Shown: positions 42,293 to 52,859, counted from the stretch's first letter. The stretch is 64,000 nucleotides of DNA from Loripinus fragilis (GCA_964019695.1 OZ026515.1:40068994-40132993); one strand, 5' to 3'. Made by a program: numbers and translations. Notes: generated by a model from the sequence alone, not told the origin.

Positions 42293-42579
42293 ATGACGTT
42301 TTCCTGCCACTGTGAAGCCAACTTTGGTAGTGCTAGCTATGAAATCAGTGTTAAACCCTGGGACTATTTCTCTGTCCCCATGGCAACAAAGACTGGTTCT
42401 GATGCACCTGTGAGTCGCTATGGACACACGATCATACACTGTGATAATGATGTGATGTACATATTTGGAGGTAGATCGCTGGAACATGGTCTTCTTAATG
42501 ATATCTGGTTGTACAGTTTTATCACACGCACATGGACGGAGATCAGACCTATTGTCAACAGTGATAAACCAGCGGGAAG
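42293..42579 (+). CDS. MEGF8: Exon 17: EGF-like end and Kelch blade 1 of propeller 2
   Basis: The acceptor is TTTTCTTCAG and the donor GGAAG|GTAGGT; phase 0 in, phase 2 out. After CHCEANFGSASYEI comes the blade: SRYGHTIIHCDNDVMYIFGG, then NDIWLYSFITRTWTEI. R-Y-G-H, IFGG, D-x-W-x-Y and R-T-W are the Kelch landmarks. It ends KPAGR, leading to the next blade. Confidence 0.95.
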
Positions 42580-42730
42580 GTAGGTTGTTTACGTCGTTAA
42601 TTTCTATAGCTTTTGGGAAGATGATATTTTTCCATGAATATCAGTGTAATTTCAGAACCACATCCAGAATGTCATTCGAAAGTCGCTTGATAGTGTATAG
42701 CTGACCAATGCAACTATGACTTAGCACATG

Positions 42731-42856
42731 ACATAGCCCCACAAACAAAATTGCACATGTTTAATCTCTCACAAATGATCTGAGGTTTAGAACATAGCAT
42801 TGGCTCACAGACAAAATTACACATGTTTAATCTCCCACAAATAATCTGAGGTTTAC
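42731..42856 (+). repeat. Two-copy tandem repeat, about 62 bp
   Basis: ACACATGTTTAATCTC-type segments (42755 and 42817) with CACAAATGATCTGAGGTTTA and CACAAATAATCTGAGGTTTA. Confidence 0.8.
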
Positions 42857-42872
42857 CTTACAGTTAGTGGAT

Positions 42873-43073
42873 TTAACTCTTTGCATGCTGGGTAATTTAT
42901 AATGGGTTATGTAGTCTTTTGATTTTTTTTCAAAATCATCTTTTCCTGAATACTATTATCTCTCAGGAAGCTGTTTGAATCTAGATCAGGCCCGGCAAAA
43001 TTTTGGGCCTGATCTTGGTCCAAACTGTTTGCAAAGGTTATCAGCAGATGACACTAGTGGACAAAAGAGTTAA
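42873..43073 (-). mobile_element. FB-3 element, full length
   Basis: TTAACTCTTTGCATGCTGGG to GACAAAAGAGTTAA; centre GATCAGGCCCGGCAAAATTT with inverse. 43090-43320 shows nothing recognised. Confidence 0.85.
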
Positions 43074-43324
43074 AGGTGTGGTTTTCGGAATGGTGAATTG
43101 TTTATCGATTTCCTTTCAATAAACGGTTTAAGATTCTGAGTTGGAAAATTATTATAAGAATATTTTTATTGAACCTTCCTATTAAGATAATTGGGGTTCG
43201 ATGTTTTCACATCAACAATTTTCAAAACATTAAAACATATTTAAATCAGACTCATAAACTGCTCCAAAAGCTTAAATAAAAAAAGATTTTGAAATAATCT
43301 TTCTTCACTTAGATATCTTACAAC

Positions 43325-43800
43325 CAGGCAACCACCAATTTAGCATTTCATTCCAATGAAATATCTAAAGATAAACCGTCAGTAATATAAAATTGGCTAT
43401 GCATTATTGTCATCCAGGTGCATGCCAAACTACACAAAAACTTGTTCATTTCTGCATGCTCATTACACTGAAATTCCATTAAAAAGTAGTTGAGAAGTTT
43501 TTGAAAAAAAAGTTTATGGTAAAAGACACTCATTTATTGAATGGACATATGTTTTAGCTGCACATTTGAATTGCCTCTATGAGGCAATTCCAATGTGTAT
43601 CAACAAAATATGTTACTCAAAATAAGGAAACCTATTTTGAAATATACACCAATCAAGAATCATGTACATTAGCTTTGCCTCTTTTAAACATCTCAATCTG
43701 CCTCTTTTAAACATCTCAATCTGCCTATCAGTATTAAAATATCTGTCACTATATGCCAAATTGTTTATATTTACATGACAGCTATATCACTGAATTTGAC
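43325..43800 (-). repeat. Long dispersed repeat, inverse of 57945-58390
   Basis: AACCAGGCAACCACCAATTT, ATTGTCATCCAGGTGCATGC, GAATTGCCTCTATGAGGCAA and CTCAATCTGCCTATCAGTA appear in inverse order and strand at 57945-58390. CCTCTTTTAAACATCTCAAT is doubled here. Confidence 0.85.
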
Positions 43801-43845
43801 TTAATGAACTATGTTTTTGCTAAGCTGGTAGTTGCATGGTGGTAC

Positions 43846-44049
43846 TTGGAGTGCAGTGGCTCAGTGGTAGAGTGCTTGACTCGAGACCAAGAGGCCGCGG
43901 GTTCGAGCCTCACCGGCGTCACTGCGTTGTGGTCCTTGAGCAAGACACAATTATCCTAGCTTAGTACTGGTTCAACCCAGGAAGACCCTGTTTAACTGAA
44001 AGATTGTTGATGGGATGTAAAGAATCAAATAAAACAAAAACAAACAAAA
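43846..44049 (+). mobile_element. SINE-A with target duplication
   Basis: GGAGTGCAGTGGCTCAGTGG to CAAATAAAACAAAAAC; GCATGGTGGTACT before and GCATGGTTGTACT after. Confidence 0.88.
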
Positions 44050-44119
44050 GCATGGTTGTACTGTGAATTTTATGCTTTATCTATGTTTTAGGCTATGTAA
44101 TTCTTTCTCAACATTTCAG

Positions 44120-44270
44120 GTATTTTCACGCTGGAGCGTGTGTGCCAGTTCGTAAAAACCTCTATATATTTGGTGGTCTGGTGAAGGGGAGGGGTGGCAG
44201 TCCGGAGTACGAGGTGAGCAAGGAGATGTGGAGATTTGCCATAGATGCCAGAAAATGGACAGGACCAATT
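44120..44270 (+). CDS. MEGF8: Exon 18: Kelch blade 2 of propeller 2
   Basis: The acceptor is CAACATTTCAG and the donor CCAATT|GTAAGT; phase 2 in, phase 0 out. The product reads RYFHAGACVPVRKNLYIFGG, then VSKEMWRFAIDARKWTGPI. R-Y-x-H, YIFGG and M-W-x-F ... R-K-W mark a Kelch blade. A SINE-B begins about 20 bases into the next intron. Confidence 0.94.
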
Positions 44271-44290
44271 GTAAGTATCTCAGACACTGT

Positions 44291-44618
44291 TACTGGGCCT
44301 CCTAGCGCAGTCGGTAACGTGTCTGGCTACAGATGTGAAGCTGACTGCAGATCCAGGGGGTGCAAGTTGGATCCCAGCATGGTCCCATACTTTCGTGGAG
44401 ATTGATCATGAAACAATTTCTACGGTCGTTCTCCTCCCTTCCGCTGAATCATTCATGAAGGGTTGTTGTCAGTTACAAGTGAAATTGTGTTCACAAATTA
44501 CTGGTTGACCGCTTGTTCAAGCTTGCCCAGGAAAAAGTGTTGTTAGAAAAACTGGCCGTCCTGCCATGACCATAGCTGTTGACTTGGGACGTAAAGCAAC
44601 AAAGCAAACAAGCAAAAA
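44291..44618 (+). mobile_element. SINE-B
   Basis: GGGCCTCCTAGCGCAGTCGG, CTGACTGCAGATCCAGGGG (GCA anticodon position), TGGAGATTGATCATGAAAC, GGGACGTAAAGCAAC tail. It begins about 25 bases after exon 18. Confidence 0.85.
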
Positions 44619-44639
44619 AAATCTAGTTTGAAGTGCACT

Positions 44640-44995
44640 TGAATATATGTAGAGTCTTGTTGTCTGCTCCTCTAGTCTGCTTATGTTCTTGCAAGCAATA
44701 GGGACCCAGATCAGACTGCTCTGATCAGGATTCATATTGTTTGCTTCCATGAAAAAATCTGGTCTGAAGTTCACTTGTATATATGTAGCAACTTGTCTGC
44801 TCCTCTAGTCTGCTTATGTTCTTCTTAAAGGTAGTTTATATTGCAAACAATATGGACCCAGATCAGGCTGCTCCATTGGGAGCAGTCTGATCAGGGTTCA
44901 TATTGTTTGCAGAGCAGTCTTGTCAGGTTTCAATTTGTTTGCTTCCTTTAAAAAATCTAGTCTGAAATGCACTTATATGTGCAGCAGATGTTAAA
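44640..44995 (+). mobile_element. FB-2 cluster (three partial units)
   Basis: Hairpin arms at 44695-44750, 44845-44910 and 44915-44950 around CAGATCAGACTGCTC and GAGCAGTCTGATCAGG. TCTAGTCTGAAGTGCACTT-like flanks repeat three times. Confidence 0.7.
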
Positions 44996-45002
44996 AGGAA
45001 TA

Positions 45003-45208
45003 TTTCAGGGAGAGCAGTGGCTCAGTGGTAGAGTGCTTGACTCAAGACCGAAGGGCCGCGGGTTCGAGCCTCACCAGCATCACTGCGTTGTGGTCCTTGA
45101 GCAAGACACATTTATCCTAACTTAGTACTGGTTCAACCCAGGAAGACCCATCCCCATATAACTGAAAGATTGTTGATGGGACGTAAAGAATCAAATCAAA
45201 CAAACAAT
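45003..45208 (+). mobile_element. SINE-A with target duplication
   Basis: GGGAGAGCAGTGGCTCAGTG to CAAATCAAACAAACAAT; AATATTTCAG before and AATATTTTCAG after. Confidence 0.85.
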
Positions 45209-45425
45209 AAAAAATATTTTCAGGCCAATAAAATAGTGGCTGGATAAGGATTAAACATGTTTTGGCTGAGAAATGAAGAGAATTGTAAATCCCCCCTTTT
45301 TTCTGAAGCATACCTGAGCCGACATTTTGTTTTGGCGCTGATCCCATCGGTGTTGGTGTGGCACTTTCTTGTGTGCAAGATATCTTGTGAACTAGTGGGG
45401 GAATTAGAAGCAAATTTGCATGGAT

Positions 45426-45656
45426 ATATGGGCCTCGTCACAAGAAAACCTGTCCTTGGGTTTTCCGACAAAGTGAGACTCAAGCCAGTCTCCTCAGCTA
45501 CAGGGACTAGCTAGAAAAATTGAAGCAAGTTTAAATATGATACTTTTCAAAAAGCGAATAATAAAGGCGCTGATCAGTCTGCGCATGCGCAGGCTGGTCT
45601 GCGGCTTTGTTGTTCGCAAACACCGAAGACAGATTTATTCACGTTGAGGCCCATAT
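45426..45656 (+). mobile_element. FB-11 element
   Basis: ATATGGGCCTCGTCACAAG and ACGTTGAGGCCCATAT ends; centre TCAGTCTGCGCATGCGCAGG. 45660-45960 shows nothing recognised. Confidence 0.85.
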
Positions 45657-45962
45657 TATAACCTTGGGACATGATGAAAACTTGCTTAGGCTTTGCTTAG
45701 GCTTTCATGACCTTACCTTGATTTTCAAGGACACTGCAGGGCTAAATAGGTCAAACTTAAGCATGTGTCGTGGTGGGAGGCTGGGGAGGGGACATATGCT
45801 TTTATTTTAAATCATTACTAGTTTTTAGATAGTTTAACTGTTTATCTTGACATTAGGGGGGCATATTTATAAATTGAGATAATGGTACTCAGGCCTCCGG
45901 ATAAGAGCAAGTAATTAGAAATCTCTCAACTAAAACTATTGTTTCTCCTTTTGATCTTGTAG

Positions 45963-46158
45963 CAACCAGCCTGGGTGATGGGTGTAGCAGGGCACACTAT
46001 GACACTTGTTGAGGAGACGAAGCTCATCATCATAGGCGGCTTCTCCACAACTAAATATTTCAGTGACACGGTCTACGAGTTTGATGCCAACAGTTATCTG
46101 ACACCTTCACCTTGGCAGGTGCATAAGTGGGACAATGTTACTGGTGCCAAGCCTACAG
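45963..46158 (+). CDS. MEGF8: Exon 19: Kelch blade 3 of propeller 2
   Basis: The acceptor is GATCTTGTAG and the donor CTACAG|GTGAGT; phase 0 in, phase 1 out. The product reads GVAGHTMTLVEETKLIIIGG, then SDTVYEFDANSYLTP and WQVHKWDNVTGAKPT. G-H, LIIIGG and V-Y-E-F fit a blade. The donor region is the founder of a 26-bp tandem repeat that runs into the intron; the copies have GGGGAG in place of GGTGAG and so have lost the donor. Confidence 0.94.
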
Positions 46159-46245
46159 GTGAGTTTATTTCCTCAAACCTACTGGGGAGTTAATTTCCTC
46201 AAACCTACTGGGGAGTTGATTTCCTCAAACCTACTGGGGAGTTTA
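46152..46245 (+). repeat. 26-bp minisatellite founded on the exon 19 donor
   Basis: Four units at 26-base steps: CCTACAGGTGAGTT (the real donor), then three of CCTACTGGGGAGTT. All share TTTCCTCAAACC. The three intron units have lost the GT. Confidence 0.88.
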
Positions 46246-46800
46246 TTAAACTGAGTTCCACAGCCAACGCAACTCTCAGTTCAAACTTTAACCCTTAATG
46301 CGCCAATTGCAACAAAAGTTGTCTGCTTTTCTCGTCTGCTGAAGTATTTAAGTAGCCTCTATGGCAAACAGTATGGACCCAGATCAGACTGTTCTAGGCC
46401 CACGCCGTTTCATTCTATACTCAATTCGTCAGTAATGTTAGGCAATTTTTTGCAGCAGACAACTTCATCAGACGACATTTTCAGATGCATTTTTTTCTTG
46501 GCGCTTTAAGGGTTAATTTTCTCAAACCTACCTGGTGAGTTTATTATCATGAGTTCCACAGCCATCGCAACTCTCAGTTCAAACTTTAACCCTTAAAGCG
46601 CCACCTATAATTTGCAGCAGGTGACAATATCAAATTTTGCCCATTTTTCAAAAATAACCAATAAGGCATGATTTTTTCATGAGAATCGTCTGCTGGCAGA
46701 CGATTCTCATGTAATATCATACCTTATTTTTGTTGAAAATTGGGAAAGATGCTGCAAAATTTGTGGTCTGCTGCAGTTGTGATTGGCGCTTTAAGGGTTA
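46219..46800 (+). repeat. Duplicated flank followed by two different elements
   Basis: GAGTTCCACAGCC to CAGTTCAAACTTTAACCC occurs at 46219-46292 and 46517-46594. The first is followed by an inverse FB-1 (46289-46516) and the second by an FB-7 (46592-46800), both starting TTTAACCCTTAA at the same point. Confidence 0.8.
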
Positions 46801-47054
46801 ATATATTTTTTTTTTGTTTCAGACGATTCATTGGCAATTCGGCATAGATATAGCCTAGCCATTTTTGGAGTTAACCTGTGAAAATGACAAGTGGGCCTTA
46901 TCTCGTTTGCCTAAAATTGCTCCATGACTGGCGCAGGGGTCATTTCATATAGTGAAAGAAATCAGCATTTCTTGCAAAACTGTATACATTTCAACAAGCA
47001 GCTCTATCAATGAACAGCAAAACTCTTTGAAAAATGAAGTGCTCGCTGTCCCAA

Positions 47055-47475
47055 TACATCAGGGTTCGCACAGGCTTGAAAAGTACTTGAATTTAGAGGG
47101 TTTTCTTGAAAAGTCTTTGAAAATTAAATCTGCCTTGAAAAGTACTGGAAAATTACTCAAAAGCCTTGAAAAGTCCTTGAATTATACTATTTTCTGTAGG
47201 ACTTAGCACTGTTGATAGAGGCCTTAATCAGTATAAAATAGTTGTGCCTTTATTTGGTGCAGCATATGCTGCACCAAATCTAGGCACAACAATTTTATAC
47301 TAATTTTCCAGTACGAATGTCTCTATTATCTCAGTCTAGCATTTCTGAAGTAGAATTTTAACACTTAGATCGGTATGTTTTATCAACTTTAAGTCCTAGA
47401 AAACTGTTGGAGAGGCCTTTATAAGTCCTATAAAAGTCCTTGTATTTTACTCATACTTGCCTGTATGAACCATGT
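47055..47475 (+). mobile_element. FB-12 element
   Basis: AGGGTTCGCACAGGCTTG and CTTGCCTGTATGAACC ends; centre GGTGCAGCATATGCTGCACC. 47500-47590 has an FB-2 right end (GCAGCAGGCGGCATAAGC). Confidence 0.85.
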
Positions 47476-47629
47476 ACATTTTCTTCAGCCTGTGCACCTA
47501 TAGTAGTCGTAATGTTAGCAAATATATGCAGCAGGCGGCATAAGCAGAATTATTTTGGTACATTTTTACGTTTAAGGGTTAATTGATCAATGCTCTAAGG
47601 GTTGATATATAATAAATGCTATACTTCAG

Positions 47630-47811
47630 GTATCTATGGTCACAGTGCGATATACAATGAGCCGTCCAAGACTATATATATCTACGGCGGTCATACCTAC
47701 CACCAAGACAGACTCCGTGTGTCTAACCACCTGTTCACATATGATGTTACCACTAAATCTTGGAACATTCTCCAACCAGAGAAACATAGGTTGATGGATG
47801 CAGATTTACAG
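47630..47811 (+). CDS. MEGF8: Exon 20: Kelch blade 4 of propeller 2
   Basis: The acceptor is ATACTTCAG and the donor TTACAG|GTATAT; phase 1 in, phase 0 out. The product reads GIYGHSAIYNEPSKTIYIYG, then a second glycine and HTYHQDRLRVSN, then LFTYDVTTKSWNIL. Y-G-H, YIYGG, L-F-x-Y-D and K-S-W are Kelch landmarks. Confidence 0.94.
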
Positions 47812-47879
47812 GTATATAGAGCAATAATGCTCTCAGTACTAGATTAGATATCAGGGGTGAGGTAATGGCAAAAGTTTTC

Positions 47880-48025
47880 ACTGCATAGGCGGATCCAGAA
47901 AATTATGTCTGGGGGTGTATTTTTTAGTCATCAACATATTTCACAGAGGGAAGTACAAGCTCTCATGAGGAGCAATTGAACCCAAAGGGGCCAATTGCTT
48001 CTTGAGGGGATTCTGTATCCCATTA
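47880..48025 (+). repeat. G-rich element fragment
   Basis: GGCGGATCCAGAAAATTATG then TCTGGGGGTGT resembles the ends of the G/C-run elements at 11543. Confidence 0.5.
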
Positions 48026-48055
48026 GCCAATGATCAGATTTTATTCATTCTTGGT

Positions 48056-49360
48056 TTAACCCTTGACCTCATTGAGAAGCCTTTTAATACTTTTGCAAAC
48101 AGAGCAGACCCAGATCAGGCAACTCTTGTAGGGTCAGGCAGGGTCTACTCTGTTTGCTTATAGAAAAACTTGAATAGATATGATCCTACCCTTGTTCTAT
48201 GTACAAACCTAAAGTTTATTTATATAAGGACCTCTGACGGTGGTAATGGGAATCACAGTGTATCGCTGCCTATAATTTTGCTAAAAAATAAAGGTGATCA
48301 AATGCTTCCATCTTCATATATAAGCTTGCTTTTGGTCTCTATTTTATGATTTTGCATTTGATTTCCTATTTCGGTGAATGTACGGCTTTATTTTGGGGCT
48401 AAAATGGTCACTTTTTGTATTATACATATAGGAAATAGAAAAATATTTTTAAAACATCATTCCCCCCCGAGTTCCAACTAATCCTTTTGCACGTAAGTGT
48501 GTTCTCATATTTTACATAATATATTTGAAAAGCTAGTTGGAACTCAGGGGGGAATGATATCCCACAGCCCAAAATGTGACGTCTGGGCGAGCCCGAACAT
48601 TAGCATTTGGAATTTTGGTGTGCTCTCTTGAAAATCTTTATTTCCAGTATGACGAAATAATTAGTACAAGTAAGCTTCCTTTTCATAACCCATTAGTCAT
48701 GAATATTACAACGTTTTTAGCATATTTTTCTTTGGATTATGAAAATTGTCCTTTTACAAAATTCAGTTGGTAGATTATTTTGCACATATACTGTATCTAC
48801 CCAATACACATAAACTACATGGCCATTGACTAGGTGTACTTTACGCACGGGTGAATGGTTAAGGTGCATCGCTGCATAATATTGCACCAGGTAAATACAT
48901 TGTCATCAAGGTTGAATATGGACTACAGTTGCACTTCAAAATATTTCTTAACAAATCAGATAGAAAACAACAACAACAAAAACAATCATTAAAATGCTCA
49001 TGATTTTGGACTTTAAAATACTTTCCACTGTGATTTGTAATCGAGTATTGATGATATAATGCCCTTACACGTGAAAATAATTGATTTCTTAATGTTTTGG
49101 TGAAGTCAAATTGTGCAACCCTTTCCCCCTTCGGTAGCGTCTCCTGTTTTGTTCTAGAGGTCTGCCTGTCGAATTATAACCTGAATTCGTTCCTAATACA
49201 TCAAGCGTCCTTTTCAAAAGGATACCAGAGATGTCTTATGCATAGGGAAGTTTTGGGAAGCATCTGAAAAATAGGCAGATACCCTATCAAAGTGTCAGAG
49301 GTCCTTATTCATAGTGAGAGGAGCTTAGCATGAATATTCATGAAGAAAAGTGTTAAATGA
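48056..49360 (+). mobile_element. FB-13 element with 1.1 kb insertion
   Basis: TTAACCCTTGACCTCATTG and hairpin CAGATCAGGCAACTCTTG match 15678-15925. The TTTATTTATATA...TATTCATAG stretch is split by the element at 48226-49308. Confidence 0.82.
48226..49308. mobile_element. 1.08 kb TIR element nested in FB-13
   Basis: Ends AAGGACCTCTGAC and GTCAGAGGTCCTT are perfect inverted repeats. An inner inverted repeat, CATTCCCCCCCGAGTTCCAA and TTGGAACTCAGGGGGGAATG, is at 48458-48556. No intact transposase frame. Confidence 0.8.
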
Positions 49361-49619
49361 TAATTCAGGTCTGCAACTCTTTACTTTTGTCAACAATTTA
49401 ATTTTCCATGTGCAGTCTTATTAAAAATGCTGATCTACCAAAAATTCATAGCTAGAATGTTGGGAGCCTCCGACCTTATAAACAGCCATTCTCAGGTGAG
49501 TGACCCAGGGCCCAAGGGCACTCTTGTATGTTTTTGTGGAGACCTTGATAATGAGCACCAAAACAAAAGTTTGTGTTGAGAAATAGCAAAATATTGCAAC
49601 TGTTGTAAAATGGACATGT

Positions 49620-49870
49620 ACCATATAAATAGCTCAGTTGTTAGAGTGTCCACTTTGGGAGTGGGAGGTAGTGTGTTCGAATCCGGGCCACACCATACCA
49701 AAGCTGTAAAAATGATACTAGCAGCTCCCTTGCTGATAGCACCCATAAAAAGGGGTTGTGCTAGGAAGATAGAGTGAGGTAGGTAAGTATTTGTTATAGA
49801 TATTGTTATGTTGCAAATAATAGCTCCACAAAGCTAATGTTGTCCATTTCAAATAAAGCGTCTTCATCTT
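49620..49870 (+). mobile_element. SINE-D, tRNA-Pro-like head
   Basis: ATAGCTCAGTTGTTAGAGTG (A box), CCACTTTGGGAGTGG with a TGG anticodon position as in tRNA-Pro, GTGTTCGAATCC (B box). It ends AATAAAGCGTCTTCATC. 49365-49620 is not recognised. Confidence 0.65.
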
Positions 49871-49923
49871 TATCTTTAAATTTTAGGATTAATTTGAAGA
49901 GAAGTCTGATTTCCAAATAGGCT

Positions 49924-50110
49924 ATACAGTGCAGTCTCTTTATAGCATGCCTCATTATAACACTAATTGGGATACAATATCGTCACATTGTGGCTCCCAA
50001 ATTTTTTAACATGAAGTTTTACAAATGAGTTTTGTAAAAAAAAGTCCCTTTCTTATAACACAGTCCATTCCTATGGACTCCAAAAATAGCAGTATAAAGG
50101 GACTGCACTC
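49924..50110. mobile_element. FB-9 element, short form
   Basis: TACAGTGCAGTCTCTTTATA and TATAAAGGGACTGCAC are inverted ends. Confidence 0.82.
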
Positions 50111-50111
50111 T

Positions 50112-50348
50112 TTATGGGCCTCTTCTTTGGTTGTTGACAAAACCTGTCTTTGGGGTTTCTGACAAAGCAAGACTCAAAACAGTCTCCTTAGCTACAAAGA
50201 TTAGCTAGAAATTTGAAATTTCGCCTGTAGCAAGTTACGTTATGATACTTTCCTAAAATTGAATAATAAAGGTGCTGATCAGTCTGCTGGTTTGGGCCTT
50301 TGTTGTTCGCCAACCCAAAGACATGTTTTCTCGCGTCTAGGCCCATAT
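50112..50348 (+). mobile_element. FB-11 element
   Basis: TATGGGCCTCTTCTTTGG and GCGTCTAGGCCCATAT; inner AAAACCTGTCTTTGGGG. Confidence 0.75.
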
Positions 50349-50425
50349 GGTAGGAGATGTGAAAGGATGTTTGAATATATCGGCTAATTTAAATATGGTC
50401 CTTACAATATTTGTTTTCCCTGCAG

Positions 50426-50570
50426 GTTGAGCACCGCTACTTTCACTCTGCCGTGGGCCTGCCAGATTATATGGCCATCATTGGTGGCTACACTCACCAT
50501 AGAAACACATCAACAACTATTCTGATCTATAAGTTCAAGTGTAACTATTGGTACAAGTTAGACTTAGCAG
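50426..50570 (+). CDS. MEGF8: Exon 21: Kelch blade 5 of propeller 2
   Basis: The acceptor is TTTTCCCTGCAG and the donor TTAGCAG|GTAAGT; phase 0 in, phase 1 out. The product reads HRYFHSAVGLPDYMAIIGGY, THHRNTSTTILIYKFKCN and YWYKLDLA: a Kelch blade with R-Y-x-H, IIGGY, I-Y-K-F and Y-W. Five partial copies with intact donors follow (50571-51197). None has a pyrimidine tract and acceptor, so this is the only complete exon. The first two extra copies are in frame with it. Confidence 0.92.
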
Positions 50571-51200
50571 GTAAGTTTAGCTACACTCACCATAGAAACA
50601 CGTCAACAACTATTCTGATCTATAAGTTCAAGTGTAACTATTGGTACAGACTAGACTTAGCAGGTAAGTTTAGATACACTCACCATAGAAACACGTCAAC
50701 AACTATTCTGATCTATAAGTTCAAGTGTAACTATTGGTACAAACTAGACTTAGTAGGTAAGTTAAGTATCGCTACTCTGCCGTGGGCCTGCCAGATTATA
50801 TGGCCGTCATTGGTGGCTACACTCACCATAGAAACACGTCAACAACTATTCTGATCTATAAGTTCAAGTGTAACTATTGGTACAAACTAGACTTAGTAGG
50901 TAAGTTAAGTATCGCTACTTTCACTTTGCTGTGGGCATGCAAGATTATATGGCTATCATTGGTGGCTACACTCACCATAGAAACACGTCAACAACTATTC
51001 TCATCTATAAGTTCAAGTGTAACTATTGGTACAAACTAGACTTAGTAGGTAAGTTTAGTATCGCTACTTTCACTCTGCTGTGGGCCTGTCAGATTATATG
51101 GCCGTCATTGGTGGCTACACTCACCATAGAAACACATCAACAGCTATTCTGATCTATAAGTTCAAGTGTAACTATTGGTACAAACTAGACTTGGCAGGTA
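50571..51200 (+). repeat. Five partial tandem copies of exon 21 with donors
   Basis: Copies end at 50663, 50756, 50899, 51048 and 51197, each at AG|GTAAGT. Steps are 93, 93, 143, 149 and 149 bases. The first two 93-bp copies keep the frame (31 codons); later ones shift it. Copies 4-6 reach further 5' (ATCGCTACTTTCACTCTGC) than copies 2-3. No copy has an acceptor. Confidence 0.92.
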
Positions 51201-51700
51201 AGTTTATATGAAAAAGCAAAACAAAAACACTTTGACCTGTCTGTAGCACCACTAGCATACATCTGAGTCATTTGGAACTGCCTCGGCCAATTCTGTTGAA
51301 TCAGACCTTGGTTGTACATCGAGGGTCTACTTTGATAATGTGACGCTGACATCACATAACATGACGCTTGCGTTACAGAAACCATGCCAAATACAAAAAA
51401 AAAACAAGTTCAATTGCAGTGAAACAAATGTTTTCAACGTTCTATGAAGTTTAGGTTATTTCAATAAAATATCGCTGTAGCGACATTTTATAAAAAAAAC
51501 TTTAACTTCATTTATATTGTTGACAGAATAATGTATTTTAGTAGAGCTGAACCCACATACTATAGTACAAATTTTCCTTACACCAATTCTGGCTAATAAA
51601 ATGCAGCTTTTTCATACATAGTACTACACCTTACATACATCCGAGGCTTGATTCTTGAATTGAGCCTAAGTTTTCTGATTGGCATCTTTATGTGTCCAAG
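51201..51700. other. Intron 21 segment, nothing recognised
   Basis: No family from this window is visible in these 500 bases. Confidence 0.4.
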
Positions 51701-51935
51701 TAAAATAATCCAACGATAAATGTTCTAAGATTTCGAACAATTTTATCTTTCTGTTCTCAAATAAAATGTTGGTTATTAGGGCTGGGATTCACAAATGCTT
51801 GTCAGAATAGCAAACAGGGAATACCCTGATCAGGATGCTTCTTCAGAAGCAGTCTGATCTGGGTCTGCACTGTTTGTCTTTTCCTTTTTGACAGGCAACT
51901 GGTGTTCAAAATATTAGAACATTTACCTTAGTTTT
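51700..51935 (+). mobile_element. FB-4 element
   Basis: AAATGTTCTAAGATTTCGAAC and ATATTAGAACATTTACC ends; centre CTTCTTCAGAAGCAGTCTG. Confidence 0.75.
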
Positions 51936-51965
51936 TTTCTTGAAGTTTGAGAACATTTACCATAT

Positions 51966-52167
51966 GGGAGCGCAGTGGCTCAGTGGTAGAGTGCTTAACT
52001 CGAGACCGAGGGGCCCTGGGTTTGAGCCTAACCAGCGTCACTGCGTTGTGTCCTTGAGCAAGACACATTAATCCTAGCTAAGTACCGGTTCAACCCAGGA
52101 AGACCCGTCCCTACATAACTGAAAGATTGTTGATGGGATGTAAAGAATCAAATCGAAGAAACAAACT
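51966..52167 (+). mobile_element. SINE-A with 10-bp target duplication
   Basis: GGGAGCGCAGTGGCTCAGTG to AATCGAAGAAACAAAC; TTTACCATAT at 51956-51965 and 52168-52177. Confidence 0.9.
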
Positions 52168-52411
52168 TTTACCATATTGTAATTCTTTTTGAAATATATA
52201 TTGAAACAGATTTTAAATGTCACCTAATAATATCACATTTTCAAAGCAAGCCTTTGATGAATCTTTAGATTTCGGCAAATGTTCAAAACCTTATGAACAA
52301 CAGCAATATGATTGAGAGCTGCCAAGCTCACTTGCAAGTAAAATGCACTTGAAAATAGCAAATTAATTTGCCATAGGTTAGAATGTAGTTGTGACTGATG
52401 GTGAGCTTCAC

Positions 52412-52656
52412 CTGGCCCCAAGGTTATAAAGCTTTTTTCATGCTCAACTCAACTGAGAATGAAATTTCATCTGTTCATAAAATTTGAAATGCTGAAAATT
52501 ACGACTTCTTGCTTTCAAGTCCTCAGATGTTATATTTACCATGCTAATAAATGTTAAAATGCCAACAATTGTTGGCATTTTAACATTTATGAGCATGATA
52601 AATGTCATGCTCAGTTGAGTTGAGCACGAACAAAGTTTTATAACCTGGGGGCCTGG
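52412..52656. mobile_element. Long fold-back element
   Basis: GCTCAACTCAACTGAG near the left and CTCAGTTGAGTTGAGC at the right; GGTTATAAAGCTTT and AAAGTTTTATAACC outside; perfect palindrome AAAATGCCAACAATTG... at 52555-52583. Nearly the whole 245 bases can fold on itself. Confidence 0.85.
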
Positions 52657-52859
52657 TTTGCGTATACAAAACCAGCCTTTTGTTTGCCTCATTGGCTGTT
52701 GGCTTTCACATTGGCTATTATGCTGTTCCATGTTTGACTCCAACTATAAACCGTTTTTATTTCTTCATTGGGCAAATCTAGAAGGACCGACATATTGTGG
52801 AGTTTGACACTCTTGAGTACATTATGGTTGAAGAAAAGGTAGACTTTCTATTGGTATTT

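Noticed and set aside
50571..51200. Extra copies of exon 21 as real cassette exons
   Set aside because: None has a pyrimidine tract and AG acceptor; GTTTAG before some copies is part of the copied donor side.
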